The translations under genes and the position numbers were made by a program. Positions 1 through 6,425 of a stretch of DNA of 64,000 nt are shown one piece after another. Below the pieces are notes generated by a model that saw only the letters and a program-made list of their open reading frames with translations, was not told where the DNA came from and ran no database searches. Positions within the stretch are counted from its first letter, which is position 1, and each line of letters begins with the position of its first letter. The stretch spans positions 1 to 64,000 of the forward strand of contig JAFSOA010000006.1 in the NCBI GenBank assembly GCA_017447265.1. Reading direction: 5' to 3'. Origin of the DNA: Bacteroidales bacterium. Its GTDB lineage: Bacteria > Bacteroidota > Bacteroidia > Bacteroidales > UBA932.

Positions 1-339
1 AATACTGTACAGGAAGTTTCCCTGGGCAAAGATGACGCACACCGTGGGAGCGCCATAGAAGCCGCTCTTGATGTTGGGGTCGTCGATGATGCTGGGTTGC
101 TCCTTGGATACGAAGTTACCGGAAAGGCGGGAACGGTCCAGCTTTCCCACATTCATCTTGCCCACGGTTTCCGTGAGTTTGGGATCGCGGAGTGCTACGA
201 TCATACTGCGCTGGCCACCTCCGGCATTGGGGGCATACAGGCCTGCTTCGATGATTTTCTCCAGGTCCTCACGAGGAATCTGACGATCCTCATACTTACG
301 AATGGAGCGGCGGTATTTTATCAGTTGTAACAGTTCCAT
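1..339 (-). CDS. nitroreductase family protein, 3' end outside window
   Basis: The reverse strand reads from an ATG at 339 for 113 codons and runs off the left edge without a stop. The N-terminus MELLQLIKYRRSIRKYED followed by APNAGGGQRSM is typical of FMN-dependent nitroreductases, where the Arg-Arg-Ser segment contacts FMN phosphate. Such enzymes reduce nitroaromatics, quinones or flavins with NAD(P)H in the cytoplasm; the substrate here is unknown. It starts 29 bp after the stop of the radical SAM gene and is on the same strand, so it may be the last gene of that peptide operon. Only the N-terminal half is visible. Confidence 0.8.
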   Translation of the reverse strand, partial: MELLQLIKYRRSIRKYEDRQIPREDLEKIIEAGLYAPNAGGGQRSMIVALRDPKLTETVGKMNVGKLDRSRLSGNFVSKEQPSIIDDPNIKSGFYGAPTVCVIFAQGNFLYSI

Positions 340-368
340 GGAGATTCTTCACTTCGTTCAGAATGACA

Positions 369-1394
369 TCAACACTCCTTCCAACACTGCGGATCGGGTG
401 CGTAAAAATTATGGGTATAGCCAAAGGTGACGGCAGGACATCCCCGGCAGAAGCGGAGGAGCTCGCAGCGGCGGCATTTCTCGAACTTCTCATACTCACG
501 GTACTTCTCCATCTGAGGCCCGGTCCAGAGTTCGTAGAGCGGCGTTTTACGAACATTTCCCACCACACTATCAAAGCGTCGGCAAGCCATCACGTCGCCA
601 TTGGGACAGATGGTGAAATGGCAGTTCCCGCAGTTGCAGCCGTCGTAAATGAGGTTCTCATCCAATCCCTCCGGAATCTTGAACAGACCGTTTTCATACA
701 AATACAACGTCCACAGATGGTCCTTCAGGTTGAAATACGTCCCGGAGTCCTTGTACTCCTGGAACTTCTTCCAGCAGCGGTCCAGCACGTCCCGGTACTG
801 CTGCGGGCTCAGGTGGGCCGACTTCTCCGTGGAGGTCGGGCAATAGCGGCCGAAGGCGAAGACATCGGCCTTGTGCGAGACCACCGTGTCGATGATTTCC
901 TCCATCTGGTCCGCATTGACGGCAGATACGGTGGTCATGATGGCCACCTTGATGCCGGCCTTTTTCAGTACGGCGATCTTCTCCAGCGTGATGTCGTAGG
1001 AGCCTCTCTTCCGCATCCAGTCGTGCGTTTCCCGGTTGCCGTCGATGGAAAGCTGATACTTCTCGCAGCCGTACTCCTTCAGGCGGGCGCAGAGGTCGTC
1101 CGTAAGGTGGAAAGGATTGCCCAGGATGGTGAAGGGAATCTTCCGTTCTTTCAACATTCCCAGGATGTCCCAGATCCGCGGATGCAGCACCGGGTCTCCT
1201 CCAGTGATGTAGAAATACGGTACACGCTCCTCCATCCGGGAGCACATGTCCACGGCATTTTCAATTACCCGACGGGCATCCTTCAGGCTGACGGTAATCA
1301 GCTTCGGATGCCCCTCGGCAAAGATGTAACAGTGTTTGCACCGCTGATCGCAATAATCAGTGATGTGCCACTGGAATGCGAAATACTGCCGCAT
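369..1394 (-). CDS. radical SAM/SPASM enzyme, ACGX-peptide type
   Basis: A 341-residue enzyme. The radical SAM CxxxCxxC is at Cys15, Cys19 and Cys22 (TDYCDQRCKHCY), and the C-terminal SPASM region has many further cysteines (CNCGNCHFTIC, then CRRCELLRFCRGC and a final CWKEC) that should bind auxiliary iron-sulfur clusters. SPASM enzymes commonly modify peptides. I chose the ATG at 1394 because it overlaps the stop of the upstream Cys-rich peptide as TAATG, which implies translational coupling; an in-frame ATG at 1421 would sit inside the peptide gene. Its partner peptide strongly suggests a modifying maturase of the ACGX-repeat class described in silico by Haft; the chemistry it performs cannot be read from sequence. 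Confidence 0.88.
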   Translation of the reverse strand: MRQYFAFQWHITDYCDQRCKHCYIFAEGHPKLITVSLKDARRVIENAVDMCSRMEERVPYFYITGGDPVLHPRIWDILGMLKERKIPFTILGNPFHLTDDLCARLKEYGCEKYQLSIDGNRETHDWMRKRGSYDITLEKIAVLKKAGIKVAIMTTVSAVNADQMEEIIDTVVSHKADVFAFGRYCPTSTEKSAHLSPQQYRDVLDRCWKKFQEYKDSGTYFNLKDHLWTLYLYENGLFKIPEGLDENLIYDGCNCGNCHFTICPNGDVMACRRFDSVVGNVRKTPLYELWTGPQMEKYREYEKFEKCRRCELLRFCRGCPAVTFGYTHNFYAPDPQCWKEC

Positions 1395-1585
1395 TACTTG
1401 GCTCCGCAGGCGCTGCCACAAGCGCTGGGCTTGGGCTCTTCCTTCTTGGGCTCGGCTGCGCCGCAGGCGCTTCCGCAGGCAGAGGGCTTTTCTTCGGGCT
1501 TTGCGGCACCGCAGGCGCTACCGCAAGCGGACGGAGCTTCCTGTGCGAAGCTCATCACGAATCCGGGAATATTGGCTCTTTTCAT
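1394..1585 (-). CDS. ACGX-repeat Cys-rich peptide, putative RiPP precursor
   Basis: A 63-residue peptide starting MKRANIPGFVMSF. After a leader of about 18 residues it has three copies of SACGSACGA, at roughly residues 19-27, 35-43 and 54-62, giving six cysteines, separated by Lys/Glu/Pro linkers of 7 and 10 residues. A longer in-frame start at 1630 would add an aliphatic extension; the internal ATG at 1585 gives the usual length. The stop overlaps the radical SAM start by one base. Tandem ACG repeats next to a SPASM protein are the signature of the predicted ACGX system. The product is presumably a modified peptide; its function, export and any leader cleavage are unknown. Confidence 0.82.
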   Translation of the reverse strand: MKRANIPGFVMSFAQEAPSACGSACGAAKPEEKPSACGSACGAAEPKKEEPKPSACGSACGAK

Positions 1586-1636
1586 GATTGGAAAGGATTT
1601 AAAGTGAATAAAATATGGATTTGTATGCACAAATAT

Positions 1637-2002
1637 CTACTTGAAGTGCTTCTGGCGGTCTGCCATGATTTCCCCAAAATGCTCGAGCGACCAGCCCAGC
1701 AGCTGGTCCAGCAGCGGCATCAGGCTCAAAGCGCGTTCCGTGAGTGTGTATTCTACCTTCACAGGCACAGCCGGTATTACCTTCCGGGCCACGAGACCGT
1801 CACTCTCCATGCTCTTAAGCGTAGTGGTGAGCATCTTCTGCGAGATGTCCGGGATAGCGCGGTGGATGTCGTTGAAGCGCATCGTACCGGTACTCTCCAA
1901 CGTATAGAGCACAAGCAGCGTCCATTTGTCCATGATTCGCGAGAGCACGTTGCGGACCGGGCACTCCGGGAACATCGCATCCTTGATCTGTTTTCTGTCC
2001 AT
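1637..2002 (-). CDS. HxlR-family winged-helix regulator
   Basis: A 121-residue protein covering one HxlR domain. It has the diagnostic N-terminal Cys in FPECPVRNVLSRI, then KWTLLVLYTL, the recognition region RAIPDISQKMLTTTLK and the wing KVEYTLTERA. HxlR proteins bind DNA as dimers and often sense electrophiles or oxidants, and frequently sit next to nitroreductase or flavodoxin-type genes. Here it is the first gene of the minus-strand group, 51 bp upstream of the ACGX peptide, so it may autoregulate and control the peptide, maturase and nitroreductase. That regulatory link is inference. Confidence 0.9.
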   Translation of the reverse strand: MDRKQIKDAMFPECPVRNVLSRIMDKWTLLVLYTLESTGTMRFNDIHRAIPDISQKMLTTTLKSMESDGLVARKVIPAVPVKVEYTLTERALSLMPLLDQLLGWSLEHFGEIMADRQKHFK

Positions 2003-2006
2003 AATG

Positions 2007-2111
2007 GGTTACCTTTATAATCTTGGTTTCCTTTGGTTACTGCAAAGGTGCGAACTTTTTGATTATCAAACAAGAAGGCACTTTGCAGAGAGTAAGTTAC
2101 GCCGAAGTAAC
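2007..2111. promoter_or_regulatory. GTTAC-rich region upstream of the HxlR gene
   Basis: GGTTAC occurs at 2007-2012 and 2035-2040, and an inverted pair GTTAC-N6-GTAAC is at 2096-2111. A minus-strand CACCTTTG, one mismatch from the Bacteroidota -7 box, lies at 2043-2050 between them. This arrangement would suit autoregulation by the HxlR protein. The binding assignment is inference from position and symmetry only. Confidence 0.3.
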
Positions 2112-2219
2112 CGTTGTTGAAAAACAATAGGTTAGCCGTGAAACTTTTTTTGAGAAAAATGTTAACAGGTACAGAGCGTTGAGCAAATGATTCATTCAGA
2201 AAAATGTGTCAAATCCGGA

Positions 2220-2307
2220 AAAACTCGTTGGAAAAATTACGGAAAACAATAGAAAACTCGTTGGAAAAATTACGATGATTATTTGAAAAGTCATTGGAAA
2301 AAGTGTA
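2220..2307. repeat. three direct repeats with 33-bp period before an ATPase gene
   Basis: The 22-bp unit containing CTCGTTGGAAAAATTACG is perfectly repeated at 2220-2241 and 2253-2274. A degenerate third copy (AAAGTCATTGGAAAAAGTGT) lies at 2286-2307 and a very weak fourth may start at 2187. The exact 33-bp spacing, about three helical turns, places every copy on the same DNA face. The third copy overlaps the promoter spacer of the downstream ATPase gene, so the array looks like a regulator-binding site set. Confidence 0.7.
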
Positions 2308-2313
2308 ACTTTG
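2282..2313 (+). promoter_or_regulatory. promoter of the AAA/DUF4143 ATPase
   Basis: A TTTG at 2282-2285 and TAACTTTG at 2306-2313 are separated by 20 bp, matching the Bacteroidota primary sigma consensus. The ATG follows 22 bp later at 2336. The third 33-bp repeat fills the spacer, so a protein bound there would occlude RNA polymerase. Confidence 0.7.
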
Positions 2314-2335
2314 TTCCCGGATAAAGTATCAGACT

Positions 2336-3766
2336 ATGCTGAAAAGGAAAATTGAAGACGCTCTCATTGCGTGGAAAAATAAGCCCGGGCATAAGCCCCT
2401 GGTGATAATGGGCATCCGCCAGTGCGGAAAAACATATATCTCGCAGCACTTCGCTGAGCAGAACTACAAGAATGTCGTCTATATGAACTTCATCAAGCAG
2501 CCGGAGCGGATAGGTGCCTTCGTCGGATCAAAGGATGTAGACAGCATTCTGCTCAATTTGTCGGCGCAGATCAAAGGCGTCAAGTTCATCCCCGGAGAGA
2601 CCTGCCTGATCTTTGATGAGATCCAGGAATGCCCCGAGGCCAGGACTTCGCTCAAGTTCTTCAAAGAGGACGGCCGCTTTGACGTGATTGCCACAGGCTC
2701 TCTGCTGGGTGTCCAGGGCTACGGCGATGAGCTCAAGAAACGGCGTCGCAAGATGGTTCAGAAGAAAGATCCGTGCATCAACTCCGTTCCTGTAGGCAGC
2801 GAGGACATCATTGAGATGTACCCGCTGGACTTCGAGGAGTTCCTCTGGGCCAACGGTATGAATCCGGATGTCATCGAGGCTCTCCGGAAGTTCTACACGG
2901 AGGAAACGCCGGTTCCGGAAGGAATCCACGTGGCCATGAAGCAGTATCTGAACCTCTATGTCGCTGTCGGTGGTCTTCCCGCCCCCATCAATGCTTTCCT
3001 GGCCACCAATAATATGAACGCCGTCAGTGAGGAATACAAGGGCATCCTGAAGGAGTACCGCGACGATATGGTCAAGTATGCTCCGGACAAAGACAAGCCC
3101 CATATCCGCGAGTGCTTCAATTCCATCCCCAAGCAGCTGGCCAAGGAGAACAAGAAATTCCAATACAGCAAGGTTAAGCCCGGCGGACGGGGTGAAACCT
3201 ATCTGGGCTCCCTCCAATGGCTGGAGGACGCCGGTATTATCTGCCGCTGCTACAATACAGATATCACCGGCCTCCCGATGGAAGGCAATGCCAAAGACAA
3301 TGTGTTCAAGGTTTACACGGCTGATATCGGCCTGCTCATCGAGATGCTGGGACCTGGAACCAGGGCGGATATCCTGCAGGGCAACCTGGGAGGATTCAAA
3401 GGAGCCATCTTCGAGAATCTGATGGCTGACACGCTTCACAAGAAGCAGCAGAGGCTGTACTACTTCCTGAAGGACTCGGGCCTTGAGCTGGACTTCCTCG
3501 TCCGGATGAAAGGAGAATGTGTGCCACTTGAGGTGAAAGCCAAGACGGCCCAGGCCAAGAGCGTCCAGACTGTATTGAAGCACGCGGACAAATACCATGT
3601 GAAACACATCATCAAATTCGGCGACTACAATGTCGGCCGGGAAGGCCCGCTGCTCACACTCCCGGGCTACATGCAGTTCCTCCTGGATCTGGAGCCGGAA
3701 GAAATCGTCCTCGAGCCAATCGACGTGGACGCCGTCAACGCCCTTGCAAAGATAATATTGGGGTAA
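2336..3766 (+). CDS. AAA_14/DUF4143 family ATPase
   Basis: A 476-residue cytoplasmic ATPase. Walker A is GIRQCGKT at residues 26-33 and Walker B is CLIFDE at 90-95, followed by the family motif QECPEARTSLKFF and ATGSLLG. The C-terminal half carries the DUF4143 module, ending in a nuclease-like segment with ELDFLVRMKG and PLEVKAK. This family is expanded in gut Bacteroidota, often in many paralogous copies, and its biological role is unclear; a DNA-related or defence function has been guessed. The gene stands alone between repeat-rich spacers in an AT-richer pocket, which suggests a mobile or horizontally acquired cassette. Confidence 0.9.
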   Translation: MLKRKIEDALIAWKNKPGHKPLVIMGIRQCGKTYISQHFAEQNYKNVVYMNFIKQPERIGAFVGSKDVDSILLNLSAQIKGVKFIPGETCLIFDEIQECPEARTSLKFFKEDGRFDVIATGSLLGVQGYGDELKKRRRKMVQKKDPCINSVPVGSEDIIEMYPLDFEEFLWANGMNPDVIEALRKFYTEETPVPEGIHVAMKQYLNLYVAVGGLPAPINAFLATNNMNAVSEEYKGILKEYRDDMVKYAPDKDKPHIRECFNSIPKQLAKENKKFQYSKVKPGGRGETYLGSLQWLEDAGIICRCYNTDITGLPMEGNAKDNVFKVYTADIGLLIEMLGPGTRADILQGNLGGFKGAIFENLMADTLHKKQQRLYYFLKDSGLELDFLVRMKGECVPLEVKAKTAQAKSVQTVLKHADKYHVKHIIKFGDYNVGREGPLLTLPGYMQFLLDLEPEEIVLEPIDVDAVNALAKIILG

Positions 3767-3778
3767 ATCATACCACGT

Positions 3779-3958
3779 TTGGCTAAGACCATTAACCTCA
3801 AGGTCGAGTATGACGCCGCTACTATGCGGGGACGCACCTTTACTTTTTTTGTCCCCCGACCTTCTAATATCACAACAAAAAGATATCTCCCTCAAAATTT
3901 CGGGGACAATTCGGGGACAAACTTGAAACACCTATTTTATTATATTATTGATTTATAA
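3779..3958 (+). other. short open frame, possible gene remnant
   Basis: A 59-codon frame beginning with TTG reads LAKTINLKVEYDAATMRGR and ends at the TAA at 3956-3958. Its first half looks protein-like, while the last part is low-complexity. There is no ATG and no promoter. It may be the leftover 5' end of a gene lost by rearrangement, for example an integrase, but I cannot identify the family. It is the main content of the otherwise gene-free stretch 3767-4116. Confidence 0.25.
3899..3920. repeat. tandem 11-bp repeat TTCGGGGACAA
   Basis: TTCGGGGACAA occurs twice back to back at 3899-3909 and 3910-3920. Short tandem repeats like this are common at integration sites of Bacteroidota elements, but no integrase is present, so this is only a suggestive scar. 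Confidence 0.45.
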
Positions 3959-3979
3959 CAAAATACGAGTTTTAACTAT

Positions 3980-4100
3980 TTCCAGCATCGGAAAATAGCC
4001 TTCCAGCACCGATCTCATCCTAATTTAGGCCCTTTTTGAGGATGAGACGGGCTTAATGACTATCTCGTCCTCAAAACATGGCATCTCCGAGGACGAGATG
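3980..4100. repeat. repeat-rich spacer with alternating GAGGAYGAGA motifs
   Basis: TTCCAGCAYCG is repeated at 3980-3990 and 4001-4011, a 21-bp offset. The 10-bp motif GAGGAYGAGA then occurs four times in alternating orientation: inverted at 4013-4020 (8 of 10 bases), direct at 4038-4047, inverted at 4063-4072 and direct at 4089-4098, spaced 25-26 bp. The middle two extend into a 14-bp hairpin stem with one mismatch, 4034-4047 with 4063-4076. The structure could be protein-binding sites or a folded RNA; no coding potential was seen. Confidence 0.65.
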
Positions 4101-4116
4101 TTAGATAAATACGAAT

Positions 4117-4365
4117 TTACTTGATCGTTTCTTCTGCCTGTTCACATAATCTCTTTCCTAAAGCATAGGCTTTCTCCAAATCCACCGGAAACTCCTTTTC
4201 GTGCATAATGGCCTTGTGGGCAGCATCAATCTGTGACGCATCATAACGGCTGTAATCGGCGAACTGGTACGTGTCATAAGAAAGCATTATTTCCGTGGGG
4301 CCGAACATCCCCAACTGGGATGCATTCACATCCATCGTGATGTGATAGCTGTTGGCCCTGTACAT
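4117..4365 (-). pseudogene. C-terminal fragment, possibly of a flavodoxin-like oxidoreductase
   Basis: An 82-codon frame starting MYRANSYHITMDVNASQLG and ending AYALGKRLCEQAEETIK. The sequence resembles the C-terminal third of NAD(P)H-dependent FMN reductase or flavodoxin-fold oxidoreductases, which end with an EKAYxLGKRL helix, but the N-terminal FMN-binding part is absent and a stop codon lies 10 codons upstream of the ATG. No promoter was found on that side. I read it as a remnant; a genuine small protein is the alternative. Confidence 0.4.
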
Positions 4366-4522
4366 CGGATTCTTTCGCCTGTGAAACGGATTATTTTAAC
4401 GATGAGCAATCTGCCCATAAATGCACCCAAAACTCCGCATCCGTTGGAAGCGTTTCGATCCTACCTCTCCAGCCAAGGCTCTTGTAAAACAGTACTTCCT
4501 ATGCTCATATGCATAAAATTTT

Positions 4523-4567
4523 TTTGCGATTTCAAAAATATCCCCTATATTTGTATCGCGAACGATA
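4523..4567 (+). promoter_or_regulatory. promoter with a start-site palindrome before the DoxX-like gene
   Basis: TTTG at 4523-4526 and TATATTTG at 4546-4553 are 19 bp apart, a near-perfect Bacteroidota promoter. Immediately after it lies the inverted repeat TATCG-CGAA-CGATA at 4554-4567, centred close to the expected transcription start, where a repressor would block initiation. The small winged-helix protein encoded two genes downstream is one possible ligand. Confidence 0.65.
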
Positions 4568-4583
4568 TAAATACGGAAAACAT

Positions 4584-5036
4584 ATGATCATCAAAGTTAT
4601 CAAAGCAATTGTCAAAGTCATCTTGGGACTGTTTATGGTATTTGCCGGATTCAGCCACCTCACGGTAGCCCGCGAAGAATTCGTAGCACAGGTGCCTGTC
4701 TGGATTCAGTTCTCCCCCGGCTTCACAGACTTTGTGGTACTGGCTTCCGGCATAGTGGAAATCCTGCTGGGCCTGTCCATGCTCTGCCTTTGGAAAGGAC
4801 GTTCCGGTTGGGCCGGAGCCGCCCTGGCCATCTTCTACGTACTCATCTTCCCCGGCAACATCAACCAGTATGTAGAACACATCAACGCCTTCGGCCTGGA
4901 TACAGACCAGGCCCGACTCATCCGCCTCTTCTTCCAACCGGTACTCATTTGCCTGGCCCTTTGGTCCACTGGCGGCTGGTCCACCCTCAAGACCTGGTGG
5001 AAAGCATGCAAAGGAATGTTCAATAAAACCAAATAA
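4584..5036 (+). CDS. DoxX-like small integral membrane protein
   Basis: A 150-residue protein with four predicted membrane helices, at about residues 5-22 (LGLFMVFAGFSHL), 50-68, 75-95 and 118-135. The FAGFSHL segment and overall hydropathy match the DoxX/DoxD-like family, whose members are often found with thiol or redox proteins; the role is not established. I used the ATG at 4584 (MIIKVIKAIVKV) because the promoter ends at 4553 and the upstream in-frame ATG at 4509 lies before it. The next small gene follows 8 bp later, so the two are probably co-transcribed. Confidence 0.75.
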   Translation: MIIKVIKAIVKVILGLFMVFAGFSHLTVAREEFVAQVPVWIQFSPGFTDFVVLASGIVEILLGLSMLCLWKGRSGWAGAALAIFYVLIFPGNINQYVEHINAFGLDTDQARLIRLFFQPVLICLALWSTGGWSTLKTWWKACKGMFNKTK

Positions 5037-5044
5037 TAAACATT

Positions 5045-5218
5045 ATGAAAGAACAAGTATTGAAAGCCATGCGCGAAGCCGGGAAGCCCATCTCCGCAGG
5101 TGACGTGACCAAAGTCCTGAACGCTGAGCGCAAGGATGTCGACAAAGCCTTTGCCGAACTGAAAAAAGAAGGCGCCATCGTCTCTCCCGTCCGCTGCAAG
5201 TGGGAACCCGCAAAATAA
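5045..5218 (+). CDS. 57-residue winged-helix-like small protein
   Basis: A compact reading frame MKEQVLKAMREAGKPISAG continuing to SPVRCKWEPAK. The predicted pattern helix (EQVLKAMREAGK), helix (SAGDVTKVLN), helix (RKDVDKAFAELKKEG) then a strand-turn is that of a minimal winged-helix DNA-binding domain, as in MarR-like or dissimilatory regulators. It follows the DoxX-like gene by 8 bp and so may report on or control that membrane protein. The function is unknown. Confidence 0.7.
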   Translation: MKEQVLKAMREAGKPISAGDVTKVLNAERKDVDKAFAELKKEGAIVSPVRCKWEPAK

Positions 5219-5289
5219 TGCAAGAATAATCCTAACTCTGTCCCCTCACGGTCTAAAAAAATCCATCTGTTATGCCGATCTTTGCAGGG
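5219..5289 (+). promoter_or_regulatory. regulatory element, copy A
   Basis: This spacer aligns without gaps to 10390-10460 at about two identities in three bases. Shared blocks are TGCAAG, ATAATCCTAA, CTAAAA and CGATCTTTGC. The block GATCTTTG resembles a degenerate -7 box and lies 15 bp before the ATG of the 130-residue membrane protein. See the finding on the paired elements. Confidence 0.55.
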
Positions 5290-5303
5290 TGTGAAATCAC
5301 GGC

Positions 5304-5696
5304 ATGAACAGAAGGTTTCTCTATTATATTGCTGCCGCCTTTTGGGGCATTCCAGGCATTGTCATCACGGTCAAAGGCATCAAGGCCTACTTGACAATGC
5401 CGACGCATAAGTTATGGTGGCTGCTGCTGATTACGGCATTTGTTCTTGCGGGATTTTTTATGATGTTTCGTAAGATTGTGGATAAGTATTCGGCTCGCAT
5501 TGCGGCCCAGCCGCAAATAACGTCCTTTATACAGGCCTTCCCCACCCGGGGATGGATTCTGATTGTCTGCATGTCCTGCCTTGGCATGGCCCTTAAATTC
5601 ATTCCCGGCATTCCGGCCGAATTTACGGCTTCTTTCTACTCCGGCCTTGGCCCGATGCTCATTTGGGCCGCCTTCCGCTTCCTCTCAAACCAGTAA
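5304..5696 (+). CDS. small membrane protein of unknown function
   Basis: A 130-residue protein with four hydrophobic segments, at about residues 5-25, 38-55, 82-100 and 108-126, joined by short basic loops (YSARIAAQ). No conserved motif or family is recognised. It is driven by regulatory element copy A and its 3' end overlaps the convergent LytTR gene by 12 bp. Control by the LytS/LytT-like pair encoded just beyond is an attractive but untested idea. Confidence 0.65.
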   Translation: MNRRFLYYIAAAFWGIPGIVITVKGIKAYLTMPTHKLWWLLLITAFVLAGFFMMFRKIVDKYSARIAAQPQITSFIQAFPTRGWILIVCMSCLGMALKFIPGIPAEFTASFYSGLGPMLIWAAFRFLSNQ

Positions 5697-6425
5697 TTTC
5701 TTCGGTCCTGCCGGAGCGGACTTCGTGGCCATAGATGAGAGATACGCCCCAAACGCAGGCCGGTACAGCTCGCCGACTGGCAGTTTCGTTCCATTATCCA
5801 GTCTTACGCTGGTCCTGGAGGCCTCGGCAATATGTCCCAGCGCAATGATATACGACCGGTGGATGCGCATGAAGCATCCCTTCGGCAGCAGATCAATCAG
5901 GTTTTTGAGGCTGTAGAGAACAATGACGGGCTCCTCTGCGTCGACCAGATGGATTTTGATGTACTCGCTCCAGCTTTCTACAAAGACAATCTTGCGGGTA
6001 TCGACGCTGACGGTGCGGTAATCGGCCTTAAAATGCAGGATGGGGTCGGCCTCCTTTTCCGCAAGCGCCGCCTTCATGTCCAAATATTCGCGCAGTTTCC
6101 GGCAGGAAGTCTCAAACTCCTTGAAACTGAATGGCTTCAGCAGATAGTCCACCGCATTGATCCGGAACCCTTCCACGGCATATTCTGAATAGGCTGTCGT
6201 AAAGACCACCGCCGGAGGATGCGGCAGCGACTTGATGAAGTCCATCCCGTTCAAGTCCGGCATGTTGATATCCAGAAAGATGGCGTCGGCGCGTTCCAGG
6301 CAGGACTTCGCGGCAGAGGCACTGCTGCAGGCAGCCACCAGTTCCAGGAACGATATCTTGGAGATGTACATCTCCAGCTGGCGCAGGGCCAGCGGCTCGT
6401 CGTCTATGATGATGACACGGATCAT
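5685..6425 (-). CDS. LytTR-family response regulator
   Basis: A 246-residue response regulator. The receiver domain has the acidic pocket Asp8/Asp9, phosphoacceptor Asp52 in FLDINMPDLNG, Thr in FTTAYSEYA and Lys in LLKPFS. A LytTR DNA-binding domain fills residues about 135-235, with FVESWSEYIKIH and RIHRSYIIAL. LytTR proteins bind direct repeats upstream of envelope or metabolic genes. The gene overlaps the start of the kinase gene at 6422-6425 as ATGA, so the two are translationally coupled. Confidence 0.93.
   Translation of the reverse strand: MIRVIIIDDEPLALRQLEMYISKISFLELVAACSSASAAKSCLERADAIFLDINMPDLNGMDFIKSLPHPPAVVFTTAYSEYAVEGFRINAVDYLLKPFSFKEFETSCRKLREYLDMKAALAEKEADPILHFKADYRTVSVDTRKIVFVESWSEYIKIHLVDAEEPVIVLYSLKNLIDLLPKGCFMRIHRSYIIALGHIAEASRTSVRLDNGTKLPVGELYRPAFGAYLSSMATKSAPAGPKKLLV

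Noticed and set aside
1394..1585. CRISPR-like or tandem DNA repeat in the GC-rich 1.4-1.55 kb stretch
   Set aside because: The repeats are codon repeats of the ACGX peptide with unequal spacers, not a CRISPR array.
2528..3931. A 467-codon open frame on the minus strand
   Set aside because: Antisense to the AAA/DUF4143 ATPase; no domain signals.
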